64,000 bases of DNA from Gigaspora margarita (GCA_009809945.1 WTPW01002115.1:40926-104925); one strand, 5' to 3'. Counted from the first letter of the stretch, positions 1-13,250 are shown. Notes: generated from the letters alone by a model not told the origin. A program made the numbers and translations.

Positions 1-40
1 TAATATTGCGATATAACTAAAAAAATCAAAATTGCTAATA

Positions 41-448
41 TAGTGCAGGACATCTAAAGGCAGAATTTTTGAAATTTGTTCCATTTTCAAAATTTTCATA
101 TTGAAATTTGATGTCTTTGTGAATCCTTGCATTTTGATTGGCTAATAATTAATTTTTAAAAATATTTTTAAATTAATTTAAAAATTAATTTTAAAATTAG
201 CCAATAGCAGAAGGCTAAAACATGTGACTTGTCCCATTTTTGGCCAAATTTTTACGGATCATATAAAAATACTATACTTTTAAACTCATTAATTAAAAAA
301 ATTTACATTAATTTTTGAAAAGTTAAGGCCGCTAAGTTGTAGCAAATTAGCTAAATTACAAAATAGGGGCCTATTTTTTGTGATATTGGTTTTATATTGA
401 ATATTATTAGCTTTTAAAGTTTGTGAAGTCTTTAGGTGTCCCGCACTG
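41..448. repeat. MITE with TA target duplication (Tc1/mariner-pogo type)
   Basis: The ends are inverted copies of a GTGCRGGACAYCTAAAG-like sequence: one at 42-58, the other reversed at about 431-447. TA flanks both sides (39-40 and 449-450). The interior is A+T-rich with short palindromes and no coding frame. TA duplication and short terminal inverted repeats fit a non-autonomous Tc1/mariner or pogo derivative; the parent is not in the window. Confidence 0.65.
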
Positions 449-630
449 TATATGTATATTTTTATGTTTATTTAATTTATTTCTTTCTTTATTTATTATT
501 TTTTTTTAAATTATCAGTTTTATTTATTTTTTTTAATTTTTGCTTTTTATATATATTTTTTTAAATTATCGCTTTTAAATTATTAAATTAAAATTTTTTA
601 ATTATTTTTTTTACTTTTTTTTGCTTATAT

Positions 631-1467
631 ATATATATTTTTTTTCCATCTTCGAAATACCCTGCCAAACTCTAATGCCCCAGATACATTGACAAACGAA
701 TCTATCTACCAGGTTCTCCACTATGAACCTCTGCCTCCATAAATGAGGATACAACTAGCTATACGTGCACTTTTGGTGCCTAATTTAAGTAGTCTGCCCG
801 AAGGTTTTATACTAGCAGCCATACCTGCAACCCAACATAGGAGTTGCCTATTTAAACCCTCTAGTTCATCTACCTTGATTCTTTTATCGTCACCTATAGG
901 AGACCCCAGAGGGCAAACGTAGAGTTGACATTGCTTGAGCACTATAGTCCCCAGAAACGGTATTTCTACACTGGTCCCGGAGAGCCAGAGGACTGCACCC
1001 AGGGAATTTCACCCAACAGGCATCTTTTACCATTATTCTTCCATGTCCCATTCATTTTCTTATATGGATTTTCAGTAACCGGGCGCATCTGCATTATACC
1101 GATACTTGCAGTTCAATTTGAACTGCTAAGTACCTCCCTTGCCCTTATTAGGTTCATTCCGATCCTGGTCACTTACCTCTTCTGGTAGTGCCATTGTAGT
1201 CATCACTATTATCTCCTAATTCAGGACTTGCCAAATGGGTTTCCATATTTTCTGGTTCCCTGAATTTGTGGTATAACATTAATACCATTACGCTGAAGCT
1301 CCTATTCGAGATAGTGGAACCAAGATAACAGGTTTTATAATCTAACCAATATGAACTACATAGTTACCAAACATAGGCCTATTGTTCAAAGTGTCAACAG
1401 TAGAATTCGAACTATTAACCTGCTGCTTGAAGTGACACCTTGACCACTTTTCTAAAGCACTACACCC
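631..1467 (-). mobile_element. tRNA-headed SINE, family A, copy 1 (complete)
   Basis: Read on the minus strand, the element starts at 1467 with GGGTGTAGTGC. A pol III B-box-like GTTCGAATTCTA lies at 1412-1401, about 55 bases in, as in a tRNA gene. It runs to an A-rich tail (T-run at 638-645 on +). A perfect 13-bp direct repeat TTTTTGCTTATAT flanks it (618-630 and 468-480 of the second kilobase, i.e. 1468-1480), as expected from target-primed insertion. No believable coding frame is present. At about 0.84 kb it is long for a SINE. Related copies lie at 35388-37026, 45610-45835, 56400-56660, 59545-59796 and 63556-64000. Confidence 0.75.
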
Positions 1468-1666
1468 TTTTTGCTTATATTTTATTTTGTTATTTTAATT
1501 TATTTATTTATTTATTTTTCTTTTTGTGTATTTTTACGAGTAGGTAAGGGTAGGTAGATAGACAACTGAACCTTTTATAGATAAAAGGGTGGTGAATAGA
1601 TCTTTTATGGGTGGAAGAGTGGAACCAATAGATGTTTTTCAGGTGAGAGTAGATAAATTTCGTGAG

Positions 1667-1756
1667 TATGCAATAGTGGAAATAAAAAGTAAATTTCTAG
1701 TTATTTTTAACTATAGAATTAACCAGAAATTTACTTTTTATTCCTACTATTGCATA
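1667..1756. repeat. small fold-back element
   Basis: An approximately 38-bp inverted repeat, with arms beginning TATGCAATAGTGG, closes on itself with almost no loop. It is probably a tiny MITE. No target duplication could be fixed. Confidence 0.5.
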
Positions 1757-1829
1757 TATATACTAAAGATGCTATCTGTAATAAATTAAACTAGTAGATA
1801 TCTGGATCGCATCTCCAGTAGCATTTGAT

Positions 1830-1987
1830 ATAAGAGGAGTAGCTTATTTTTGAAATAAAAAATTTTATTAATGTTTTGATTGAAAAAGCACGAGTAGCTT
1901 ATTTTTGGGTAAAACAAGTTTTTAGATTTTTTTGTTCAAAACCAAGGAATAGCTTATTTTTGGAGTAGCTTATTTTCGGGAATATAT
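1830..1987. repeat. partial copy of the ATAAGCTAC MITE family
   Basis: Four occurrences of an AGTAGCTTATTTTT-like motif end in TTATTTTCGGGAATATATGG followed by TA. This matches the right end of the elements at 31988-32301, 32618-32937 and 59900-60540. The left end is missing. Confidence 0.5.
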
Positions 1988-2042
1988 GGTATTCATTTTT
2001 TTTCTTTTTTTTTTTCTTTTTATAATATATATATGTCTGGTT

Positions 2043-3104
2043 TGTAAAGTCCACATTATTGCTATGTGGTCTTTACAAAAACGCAATAGTGAATGGTCAG
2101 GCTTTCCTCATTTAATTGACTGGAATTCTACATGGAAATACTTTAATCATAACCAAAAACCTACACACAATATTACTAATTTCAGACTTAACTATCTAAA
2201 AGCTTTTAAATATAAAATGCTTCTTAATGAACTACCATCATATTTTCACTATCACAAAATCTTTTCATACCTTTACACCAACCCTAACTGCTTTTAGTGT
2301 AATCAACCTGATTCCTACTTTCACTGGCTTACCTGCAATAATCCTCCTCTAATACACAATATTATTCAAAATACTATTCATAATATACTACAAAAGTTCA
2401 AACTTGAACTATCAAATCTTGAACTACAAGAATTAGAACAGAGGCTTGCTAACCATCAAGCCTTTAGTACTTTTCAACCTTCATCTGATCTATATTATAT
2501 AGAAACAATACTCAAAGGACTTATACCAATACCTATAATCCAATCTATTCAAAGCTTCAATATTTCTTATAAAATTGCATTACTACTATTATTCAAATCT
2601 TACTAGATATTAATGAACAAATCTACAATCAAATCTGGATACCCTACTGTTGCAATTTTTCTACTTGGAGAAAAAATCAAAATATACCTACCGGTAATCA
2701 CAATCCTTATACTAACAATAAACAAACTAATATCCATCACTCTAAATCTTATAAATACAAAAACTATACCTATAGCTGTATTTGTAGTCAACCAGATGAA
2801 TTATACACTTCTTTTAGTACATGTCCACCTATTGGACAAGCAATTAGGAAAATAGATATATGGTCTACTTTTAAAGCCAAATTTAGCACTTCTACTAATT
2901 ATATTTTAACTATACAAATCTAGATGAGTCTTGACCACTCTAGTAGGTTTAGGTCGCAGATAAAATAGTCTGAGCTTCAATTCTTGTTATATAGTTTATT
3001 AAATTTTATTCAAATAATTTGTATAAAGTACAGCTAGCTTCACAGAAGCAGCTGGTTAAATTATTAATAAAGATAAAAGCAGGACCTCACCTTAATACCA
3101 AAAA

Positions 3105-3126
<22 letters not shown>
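2043..3126 (+). mobile_element. 5'-truncated LINE with poly(A) tail and target duplication
   Basis: An 18-bp direct repeat, a run of AT followed by GTCTGGTT, lies at 2025-2042 and again at 3127-3144. Between them is the 3' part of a LINE. A fragment readable at 2062-2295 has tryptophans and a conserved-looking FKYKMLLNELP stretch, followed by a C..C..DS..HWLTC zinc-knuckle-like segment (2296-2330) like that at the C-terminus of many LINE ORF2 proteins. The 3' UTR ends CACCTTAATACC plus an A-run at 3100-3113. The 3' end resembles that of the LINE at 4083-12490, so both belong to one family. It is 5'-truncated, the usual outcome of target-primed reverse transcription. Confidence 0.75.
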
Positions 3127-3135
<9 letters not shown>

Positions 3136-3146
3136 TGTCTGGTTAC

Positions 3147-3437
3147 AGAACCCAAACATCTCTCATAGGTCATAACTATATTTTGACCAATTTTGGTCCA
3201 ATTTGCTAAAAACAACAAAATACATTTGTTTAAATAACTTTTGATCTAGTAATCAGAATTGAATAAACTTTTTTTGTTAGATGCACCTCACTGAGGGTTT
3301 CATTTTAAAAAATTTTATCAATTTGGACCACTGAATACCAAGATAATTGCCAAAAACTGGTTTTTTGCTTCTTAAATTTTAGAGATTTTTGCTAAAAAAA
3401 ATTAAGTATAACCTCTGTACTAGATGTTTAGGGTCCT
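3147..3437. repeat. diverged AGGACCCC-family element
   Basis: The ends AGAACCCAAACATCT and AGATGTTTAGGGTCCT are inverted relatives of the termini at 53982-54412. Imperfect 8-bp flanks are CTGGTTAC (left) and CTGGACAC (right). The left flank lies just after the LINE target duplication. No coding potential. Confidence 0.45.
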
Positions 3438-4380
3438 CTGGACACACTTTTTTTTTTGCTTTTTTCATCTTGTCCTTTTTATTATTAGGTTTTTTTTTGA
3501 TTAGGTTAAGTAGATTTTTTTAATTTTTTTTTTTTTTTTACTTTGTTTTCTTATACCTTCTTTATATATTTTGTATATTTGTCTTATTTTCTTGTTAGTC
3601 ACAGATAGTAGTTAGCCAACTTTTCTGCCAGGATCTAATAGAAGAAGTTTTAAAGAAAATAGGTAGTTCGGATGAGCTGGTAGATCTCTATCAGTGAGCT
3701 ATAATCTGAGGTCATTAGGTATAATAGTTATAGTAAGACAATATCTATTCTTGGCAGGTAGCGATTAAGTGCTTATAGTAACTAGCTGAGTTATAGTTTT
3801 GTTTTAAAATCAGTAGATCAAACCATAGTAATAGCATTGGTAAAGATTAAAAACACTTTCCTGTAAATCTGTAAATCCCAAAAAACAACAAACAAATTAT
3901 TAAGTAGAATAATAAGAGCTACCAATAAATTTAAGAAATAGCCTTTAAGCATTAAACAAACTTGATCCTAGTTTGGAATAGTACCCTTTAATAAATATAA
4001 ATAAGTTGAAGCGACCAAGAAAGATTATGAGACACTAACATCCTTTACCATCCTACTACTTAACTCTAATACTAAAATTACAATGAATATAATCGAAGAT
4101 GATCCTACTCTATCTCATATCAAACAATTAGTTCTAATCCCCTTACAACCTGACCCGCTAGATAAATGCCTGACAAAAAAAGCTAAATCTCTCAATAACA
4201 AATATAATTTAGAAGACTCAGATGAAGAAAAAGAAGAATCACTAGAAATCCTGTTAAAAAATTAACAAACATCATATAATCATGATGTCACAACAATAAC
4301 AGAGGCTGATTACCGTACCTGATCTATACTATTTTTCCTATGATAATTAAACTTTTATATCAGTACAAAGCTCAACAACA

Positions 4381-6251
4381 ATGGAAACAAAAATTCTCAT
4401 GAATATCCCAATCGCCCCAAATTCAGATATAATAGTAAACCTTTGGCAATCCCCACATGAACAAATTAGTCAATTAACTCCACAAAACCTAGAACACCTG
4501 CAGAACCTACAAGCCATATCTGAGGAAGATTAATACATATCCAATGCCTTATCCAACATAACCATATCCTCCGTATGCATATCCAAACCTCAGAAGTTCT
4601 ATAGCCAAGCCCTCTTGGATAAAAGATCTAACAAAAATAAAGATGACAATACAAAGTGTCTCAAACTCTGGTTCAATCAAATAAATTGAAAGCTAAACAA
4701 ATGTCAAAACAAATCTTATGACTTTATTCTCTGGCAAAATGATACTATTATTGACTGTTTCACCTTGGAAAAAAAGTTCTCAATATTCATCAACTACAAA
4801 CTAAAAGTAATGCCAACAAGTGAACTGATCCCCAAAGCAATTAAACTGAAATTCAAGTACCACAATACTATCTTTTTTCATACCTTTTCTAGAAATAAAT
4901 CAAATGAACCTGCCCATCAAACTGAATTCATAGACCTCTTCTACAAAGCCTTAGATCGATATAAAAACATCCACAATATCTCATTCATAAACAAATACAA
5001 CCATAACCAATTCTATGACAACCTTAAAAGGCAAATTGCAATTGATCACATTACAAACTTAAACATGATTATAAAAAATCTTCATGAGGAAACTAGAGCA
5101 ATTTTTTATGCCGTTGGCTTCACCTGTATTAGTTGTGCATTAACATTCAAAAAAATGTGACAAGCTATAAATACCGTAATCTTGGAACAGAAAGAACCAC
5201 TTCTGCAAACTCCATAAAAAGTACCAGATGATATTAAAAAGATACTACCTTTTGAACTTCCTATCGAAAATAGAACCAAGACTCATCCAATAGTCATGGC
5301 CCTAAGAAAAATTTACACTTTTGATTTTCTTTCTGACTCATACTTTGTGAAGAAACTTATCCTTCTACAAAAGATCTACATGTATCATTACAACAACACT
5401 TTTCACTTACTCAGAACCATCAACTATCTTTTCTGAGTCATTACTAAAGTATATTAAAGCAATACTACACCTTCAAAAGAATACCTCTAGCTATTTTGAC
5501 TTTCTGTACCCTTTTGCTCTTATCTTTGATACCACAAGAACTTGATCACAGGATTATGAACCTCTTTACCTTAAGACGAAATAATGCAAATAACTTCAAA
5601 CATCACATCGAAATCCTTAAAAGTTATTACAGATTTAAATATATACCCAACAACTTTATCATATCTAAATCTTATCTTTTAGAAGACCCTTTAAAAATTA
5701 CAATCCAATTAAAATATAAATACCCTATTCAAGACAAGAAAATGGCTAAACACTTCCTTAACAAAATTAGAAATAGATATATCATTCTCATTCCAATGCC
5801 CCTAAGATATATGTCTATAAATCCCTTAGACAAACTGATGCTTTCTTCAAACCCAAACAAGATACAACTCATAAATATAACCGTCCCAATTAGAAGTCAA
5901 GTGGTTCTTCTTGATACTATAAAATTACTTTATTAACATTATTACTTCCATAAAATCTCCAAGAAATAGGTTGACATTTCTTTCGAAAAAACATTTAACA
6001 AACAAACCAAAATGCACACAACCCTACCTGACTTCCTACAATATGCACAAATCCATATTTTCAAATTGGTAAACTTGTTTCTAATCAAAGACTACAAAAA
6101 AGCAAAACAAGCAGTTCAAATTATAGAAGAACTTTTTGACATAACTATTATACCAACATATCTAAATGAACTCCTAAACCTGCTAGATCCTACCTGGAAC
6201 TTATTTAAAAGAAAGGAGAAGAATGTGCAACAACATAATGAATTAGACTAG
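4381..6251 (+). pseudogene. LINE ORF1-like remnant
   Basis: Lysine-, asparagine- and isoleucine-rich frames continue from 4381 to 6251 with several stops. The longest open blocks are at 4765-5160 (131 codons), 5496-5936 (146) and 6012-6251 (79). No known domain could be recognised. Position upstream of the endonuclease/RT region and the basic composition suggest the RNA-binding ORF1 of the LINE. An in-frame stop near 4532 interrupts the first block. Function is inferred only from location. Confidence 0.45.
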
Positions 6252-6384
6252 AAAAAGGATTTCTTTACTTAATAAAAACCAACAACTCCATCCTTCAACT
6301 TCACTTTTTATATTTATTGACTATCAAAATAAACAATTCCCGAATATAACAAAAATAATACTCTTCAAATTTGATATTAGTCAA

Positions 6385-7110
6385 CCTCTTAAAATAGTCA
6401 CTCATAATGTACAAGAAATTAATAACAAATTAAAACTCAACTATAGCTCGAACACTTATTATCAAATGAAGCACATATAATTTTGATGACAGAAACAAAA
6501 CTTCTCGAATTGACCACACCTTAAGCTTTCTTATCCAACCCTTTCTATCTTATATACTTAGCATATAATGTCTATTCTACAGAGACAATCAGAGAAGCAA
6601 GTCTAAAAATGGCATAGCAATACACTCTAGTCTCCAATCTTATATCTACAACATACAAAAAATACTAGAATTCGCAATACTAATTGATTTCTTCTTTCTA
6701 CAAGCTAAAACTATGATAATTTTAATATACACCCTCTCAGAGACCACATCTCTTTAAAAAAGCACAAAAAGAAGTCCTAGAATGGAAAACAGAGAAAAAT
6801 CAAAACAAATGAACCTTATAATAATAGAAGACTTTAATAATAATACAAACAATAGACAGATCCTAAAGAATTACATTTTGTGCTACCTGCAATCAGCAGG
6901 TCTGACTAGTTTAATAGACATACACAATATTACTAAACCAACTTGAAGATATAGAGAATCATCAAGCCAGATTAACAATATATGGACCAATCAGAACATC
7001 TTGCTCAATTTTTTCTCTCAACTAATCAACTCTAAAGACTCAACCAAAAGTGACTACTTGATTATCTCAAGTACATGGCATATTCAACTTCCCAAAAATG
7101 TTACTTAAAA
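6385..7110 (+). pseudogene. LINE endonuclease region, heavily decayed
   Basis: Fragments fit an apurinic-like endonuclease: a VTHNVQEI.NKL block near 6395-6435 (compare the usual N-terminal N.NGL of APE-type domains), a MTETKL-like segment near 6485 and an N.PTW-like block near 6930. No open frame exceeds 60 codons, so the call rests on motif order just upstream of the RT. Confidence 0.4.
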
Positions 7111-8222
7111 TAAGAAAAAGAATAGATGAAAAATATACTTATTTAAGAAAATATCTGAAGAGGACTAGAACCACTTTACAGAGAAAATCAACAAATGAAT
7201 TACAGACTCAGGAACCCAAACAATCCTATTCACAATATTACAGATCTTAACAAGCTGCTGAGTAACTTTATAAAAAGTACTACAAATAAGTTGATCTCTT
7301 TCATCTTCAAAAGCCCTCATATTTTTCCTATATACACTCTGAAAACAACTAAACTCTACAAAGCTTTTAAACTTATGTTCATACTAAACCAGAACTTCAA
7401 TGCTCTAACTGTACCTTTTACACTCTCTTATATAACCAGAAAATTGAATGAAATAATAATCAAAATTAACAAAGTAACAAAAATAGAAACACAATTCTTA
7501 CTAGAAAACTATCTAAAAACTTGTCTATACAAAATCTATGCTGAACTTCTTTAATAACTAAAATATACTATCTATATTGTATAAAATCTGGAACTTGAAA
7601 AAGAAAAGAAAGATACTATAAATAGTGCTATACAGAGATATTATACCAACTTTACCAACAATACCACTCAAATAATAGATAGTATACTTCAACACAAAAA
7701 AGAAAAAGCTCATTTTAACAACATAGTGCTTTCTAACGAAGTCATCACGAGGCCCCAAGAAATAAAAGAAAGAACAAGGCTGTACTTCAAATCCTAGATG
7801 AAACAAAATATTACAGATAACACAGAATGGATTAAATGAGAAAAGGAATACCAACCAAGTGAAACTATATCAGAAGAAATTTACGCAGATGTTTGCAAAC
7901 CCATAATATTATAAAAAACAAAAAATATAATAGCTGACTCACCTCTCACTAAGGCAACAGGCCCATTACTAATCTCAAATGAAATGTTAAAACATATTCC
8001 AAATAGTAGAATTTTAGTTTATATAAAAATTTTTAATGCTATTCTCACGTTGAAAACAATACCTAAACTTTGAGGCAATAGCATAGTTTGGTCAATTGCA
8101 AAAAAGCCTGACTACAATAGTGATCTCACACAAACCCAATCTATCACACTAATCGAACACTTAAGAAAGATCTTTACAAAAATCCTAATGAACAGACTAA
8201 ACATAGTCTTTACAAAAAACAC

Positions 8223-8903
8223 TTGAAAAACTACATACTTTTAAATGCAAATAACGTTGCATTACTACTAACATCAACTGCTCTTTCTATTCAACAACTA
8301 GGCCGCTTAATCAAGCACACACAGATTTACAAGGAAGAGCTTTGGATATTATCACTAGATATGTTCAAAGCTTACAATACAGTACATCTACCTTTTCTTG
8401 AAAAGGTACTTCAATGAATCAAGGTCCCTAATAAAATTGTTAATATCATTATTAACATCTTCAGAAATAGATTTAACAGAATAATTACAACACTTGGAAG
8501 AACAGAAAACTACTTGGTCAAAGACGGGATGGATCAAGGAGAAACAATATCTCCAATTTTATGGCACATATATTATAACCCTCTGATGAAGACAATAAAT
8601 AATACATACAAGAGCTATATTATCAAAACTATGATCCTTTCTTTGCAAAACCAAACACTTTCAACCAATACATCATTCCTAGCATATATAGATGACACAA
8701 CCTGGATAGCATTCTCTAGATATGAACTAGAAAATATTCTATCAACAGCTAGCTTCTTTTATAAGATGGCAAATCTGAAGATCAACCCAACAAAATCAGT
8801 TCTTTTCTACACTGTAGTAGAGGATATGATTCTGGTCAAATTCCAGAATACTGAAATTCACAATATAGACAAAGAAGATCTACTAAAATTTTTGGGAGTA
8901 TGA
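8223..8903 (+). pseudogene. LINE reverse transcriptase core (ORF2 fragment)
   Basis: Two adjacent open blocks (8223-8417 and 8514-8903) carry RT motifs in order: LSLDMFKAYNTV (first catalytic Asp), GMDQGETISPILW, LAYIDDTTWIA (the catalytic Asp pair in a YIDD box) and LKINPTKSVLF (motif D). The YIDD box and preceding Q-G-x-x-x-S-P block are typical of non-LTR RTs. The blocks are separated by stops, as is the upstream endonuclease, so no active enzyme is expected. Homology to LINE-type RT_1 proteins is established knowledge; the subfamily is not resolved. Confidence 0.8.
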
Positions 8904-9485
8904 TTCTTCAGAAACCCAAGTTATAAACATATTCATTATCAAATCCAATATGAAATTACTCTTAGTACCAAAAGACTATTAAGAGCACACATTATAGCTA
9001 AACAAGCTATCTATATAATTAACGCTATTATACTAACTCATTTCACTTACTAAGCCCAGAATACTGTTTTGTTACTTTCAACTTGTAAACAAATTGACTC
9101 CACATTGGTGAACATAATCAGAAGTAAAGCCTCTTTGGTATAGAGTGTATCATTATCGATCTTCTACTACTCCATATATATGATTATAAAACTCTGCTCA
9201 GATTTAGCTTACTTCACACTTTATCAGGCATTTAATCACCCAAATTTTGATAATTCTACTCTTATCATCAGGCTTCAATACATTCAAAGCATTGCAAATA
9301 TGAATCATTCAATTTTTACTAATCTGCCAGTTATTTTCAGACCCAAAAATTACTCTATTATAGCAAAATGTTACAACTAATACACACTAAGAATATTCAA
9401 ATAAACTATAATTTCAACTCCAGACTATTCCCATACAAGAAGCCAGGTACCGCAATCAACACAATACTATTAACTACCCATATAG

Positions 9486-9817
9486 GTAGATCATTTTTAT
9501 AATACTAATTATGACTCCTATATAAATCAGAAATCACTTGTACATCACGTGATTTGATTAGCTAGTTTTGCATTTGTCACCTGCAAAATTTATTCATCAC
9601 CCGCAAAATTCATTAACTTAGTAAGTAAATTTTTAACATACCAACTTAGTTAATATGGGTTTTTTTTTGATGATTTGATAAAACAAGTATTCAAAAACAG
9701 GTTTAATGATATTTTATAATGTTATATTTATTTTTTATGTAACTCATCCGTAGTGTTTGTGTTGTGTAATCTGATTTACATAGTAGAGTCATAATTAGTA
9801 TTATAAAAATGATCTAC
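9486..9817. repeat. MITE with 32-bp perfect terminal inverted repeats, inside the LINE
   Basis: The ends, starting GTAGATCATTTTTATAATAC, are perfect inverted copies over about 32 bp, suggesting an insertion much younger than the decayed LINE around it. Flanking sequence is ATATA on both sides, so the exact duplication length is unclear. The interior has no coding frame. Confidence 0.7.
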
Positions 9818-10141
9818 ATATACTCTACCCTTAAGCATTATCTGAATAAACACAATCTCTATTCAATAGAACAATTTACTGACTTCCATAATACAGAACT
9901 ACTTAACTGGAACTCACTTCATCACAATATTTAGAAGATACCTAGAGGCTGCCTACTAAAATAGTTCCAGCATATCCATATACTTATACAGGAAAAATAA
10001 ACCCTTTCTGGGTATTATTCAACCCCAATTTATATACCTGGCAACCACTTATAACAACAACCAATAAATCTTGGGTTATCACAGGCAATTATTATGAAAA
10101 ATATCACAAAATATACAAGAAAAAATTGTACTTAAATACTA

Positions 10142-10795
10142 TCCCTTAGATTGTAGTAGGACACAGGCAAATTTGCCTGCGTTTTTGTACTTTTTTTGCT
10201 CTGATTTACTTTTTTTAAATATCAAGATAATTAAATAAAACTTTGTACAATTATATTTAAAAATAAGGATTACTTTTTTGCAAAATTAGTTTTTATATTA
10301 TAAGAAAACAATTTTAAGTTATATATAAGCTAAAAATAGATATCTTTAAGAAAAAAATTTTTTAAAAAAATTTATTACAATTTCTCTGTAATCTTATTTA
10401 GTTTTAGTTTTAAAGCTATAGTTCTTAAGACAATATTGTAGTTTATATAAAGGATGATAACTTTTATTATTGCAACTTTAATGATTTATTTGTAAAAATC
10501 AAGACTTGTATTAGAAGTAAAAGTTTTTTTATAGATGGGAACATTTAAAATTTAAAAAAAAACTAAAAAAAATTTTAATAGTAAAAATGCTAATACAAGA
10601 ACTTTAAACTTTGATTATACTAAAGTTTTCTAATAATTTTAAAAAATTTTTATAACAAAGTTACTAAAACAAACCTCAAAGAATATTTTTTACTTAGAAA
10701 AGGTATAGCTAAAATCAATATTTAAAATTTTATTAAAATTTTATTAAAATTTTTAAAATACGCAAGCAAATTTGCCTGTATTACAATCTAAGGGA
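10142..10795. repeat. piggyBac-type MITE, copy A, inside the LINE
   Basis: The termini TCCCTTAGATTGTA are inverted at each end and flanked by TA (10140-10141 and 10796-10797). The subterminal left copy of CAGGCAAATTTGCCTG is a perfect 16-bp palindrome; the right copy has one change. The LINE frame reads in phase across the insertion point whether a TA or an ACT duplication is assumed. Same termini as the transposase-bearing element at 51511-54893. Confidence 0.8.
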
Positions 10796-10799
10796 TACT

Positions 10800-11189
10800 T
10801 TGGCCAACAACACTAATAAACTTACAAGATGCAAGGGTTGCATCTACTCTAATATGAAAACTTGTACCATTAACTACCTGATCACTAGAAGTAGAAAACA
10901 TCTTTATAACATAACTGTTGACTCCAAACAGAACTGGCATGAGCAAAGGATGGAGAGAACTGAACCACTTTGTAACAAACCTACTATAGTGATCTTATCT
11001 ATCTTCTCGAAACACAACCTGTTAAGAAGAACTGCTAAGGCATTTACCAACTTATCATCAGAGCTATGGAAAGAGTACAACATGCTCGCATATAGTAAAC
11101 CTAAACAAATACAGATCAAGATAGAAATAGCAAACAATAACAAACCATGCTTAGCCAAGTTAACAATTACAAAAAACGAACATGCCTAG
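10800..11189 (+). pseudogene. LINE ORF2 C-terminal fragment
   Basis: An open block of 129 codons follows directly after the nested MITE; the first residues continue the frame upstream of it (KKLYLNT before, NNTNKLTRCKGC after). It contains a C.GC.YSN..TC cluster that may be a zinc knuckle. No catalytic domain was recognised. The block ends at 11187 and coding similarity fades by about 11420. Confidence 0.45.
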
Positions 11190-12566
11190 AAGTTATCTTT
11201 TTGTAATAAAACTTGATCATTTACTAAAAAACTTTTGTTAACTAGCCTGATCCTAACCAGTACCATACTGCTCCTAAAAACAAAAGCAATCATAACAACA
11301 AACAATAATAATATTAAGCCATTATTCAATCAAGCTATCACAAAAAATAATAAGAAAACCTACAAACCAACAAGATTTCATACCTTATCTGCTAAATTTA
11401 AAATTAATAATAGCGAATAAAGAAATAGAATTTACAACCATCTATGAAGAAAAGACCCTTAAAACAACACTAGCTAAAATTCAATACATGGAATTTATCT
11501 TTACTGTGCTTTTAAATTTCTACCAAACTTATTTTGACCAGAAAGTGATACCTTTCACAGCAAGAAATCTTGTAAAAAACTTCCACAAAGCAGAAAATAT
11601 TAACGAGTTTTAATATAAAAAAGAATACAAAAATGGAAACCTAGTTAAATATAATAAACTGGAACTTAACCTTCAAAAATATTAATATTCACAGCAAATT
11701 ACTATCAAGATATGCTAATCCAACTAAATCAAAACTAAAATTATTCAAAGTTAAAACACTAACAAACGAACTCTCTACTCTAAATAACCTCTGTTTTAGA
11801 CACCCCTCAAAATACCATCAATACAATTGCTTTGCCTATAAAAACAAAGAAGATAATAATATTCACTAGATGGTTTGCGAAAAAAACTCTAATTATTCAC
11901 AAAAATAATACTCAAAACTCTGACAACAATCTCAAATAAATACAAAGTAACACTTGAAAATCCTCTTTTCTATATTAAAACGTTAGAAGAAATACACCTG
12001 ATAAGATGAATTCCAATTGTACTAATAACAATACACACTCTTCTTCCACTAGTGAACATACAAAAGTCAATCTCAATCACCCTTGCCTTCTACAATAAAC
12101 TCACAAATAAATTGTTTGAGAAATGCTAGATAATAAGTAGGACAAACTTAAGTAACATGAACACAAAAAAATGTAAAATGACCTCCTTTCAACTTCTGGC
12201 TAGCCCAGCTGATACCATTGGCTCCCTTCACAACCACAAAGACCTCAATTACTACAAATAGCTACAAAAATTTTATTAGTTATAATCTTTCATCCAACCA
12301 AATTTCTAGCATAATCTAGAGGTCTTTGACCTAACTAGTAAAGACTTAGATCTGTAATAAAGTAGTTCTATTCCCTCTTTCCTATAGATAAATATAAATT
12401 CAATTGTATCCTACATGTAAATTGACATAAATCAACTAAAGAAATGGAGGAAAGATCTCACTTTAGAAAAAAAAAAAAAAAAAAAAAAAAGTAAATAGCA
12501 TTAGTATATGTAACTATAGTTTTCTAATAAAAACATAATGGAACCACCTAGTTAAATAAATAATTA

Positions 12567-12801
12567 GGGCAATAACAGATATTACCTAATATTTTAGGGG
12601 GTGGGGGTCAGACAAAATTTTAGGTTACACGATCTAGAATACTAGCCAATCAAAATCAAGAATTATTTAACCATAATTATAACAAAATATGGGATAAATA
12701 TGCTTTTTTGTATAACAAAATTGAGCATTTTGATTGGTCTTAGGTGGGGTGGGGGTCTGGCCTCATAGTAAATGGATATTAGGTAATATATATCATGTCC
12801 C
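12567..12801. repeat. PIF/Harbinger-like MITE with TTA target duplication
   Basis: The ends GGGCAATAACAGATATTACC and, inverted, GGGACATGATATATATTACC are flanked by TTA (12564-12566, 12802-12804). A 3-bp TTA/TAA duplication and G-rich ends fit the PIF/Harbinger superfamily. The G-rich stretches near 12600 and 12745 are internal. Confidence 0.65.
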
Positions 12802-13250
12802 TTATAAAAGTGGTTTATTTTTATTAAAAAAAAAGATAATGTTAAGATTTTTATTTAATTCTTTCAATCTAATTAGATTAATAAATCTAAATTTTTATAA
12901 TTTTAACTAGATTATAAAAAACTAAAAAATTATATTGTCTAATTTTATATAAAAAATTTTATATAACCTTTTTTTATATAAATTTTATTTTAATTTGGAA
13001 CCTGGGTCTATGTTTAATTAATGTTTTTTTTTGTATCGAGTTCTGATACATCTTTTTAAAACTAGACTAAACTAAACAATTTATCTTAAGAATTTATTTA
13101 GCTGTTAGTGAATTAAAAGCAAAATTTTAATTAGTCAAAGAAAAAACTAACTAGAATTTTAATAAAATAAGTTGCAATGACTGGTCAAAATTTAGAACCC
13201 GTATCTTATATAATAAATTTTAAACAATTTATTTTTCGATTATTTAGCGC
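12802..13250. other. intergenic, no gene seen
   Basis: A+T-rich sequence with T-runs and short inverted repeats. I see no coding frame, RNA gene or element terminus here. Confidence 0.5.

Larger units (their letters stand above)
4083..12490 (+). mobile_element. long, decayed LINE with two nested DNA-element insertions
   Basis: This is an almost full-length non-LTR retrotransposon: ORF1-like pieces (4083-6251), endonuclease-like remnants (about 6385-7110), reverse transcriptase (8223-8903), a C-terminal region (9180-11420) and a poly(A) run at 12467-12490 preceded by GATCTCACTTTAG. The left end is uncertain; A+T-rich leader sequence may begin near 3450. Elements at 9486-9817 and 10142-10795 interrupt it. 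Many stops show that it is dead. Its 3' end is related to the truncated LINE at 2043-3126. Confidence 0.75.

Noticed and set aside
1401-1467. Functional tRNA gene on the minus strand
   Set aside because: Same reasoning: tRNA-like head of SINE family A; no convincing cloverleaf with paired acceptor stem.
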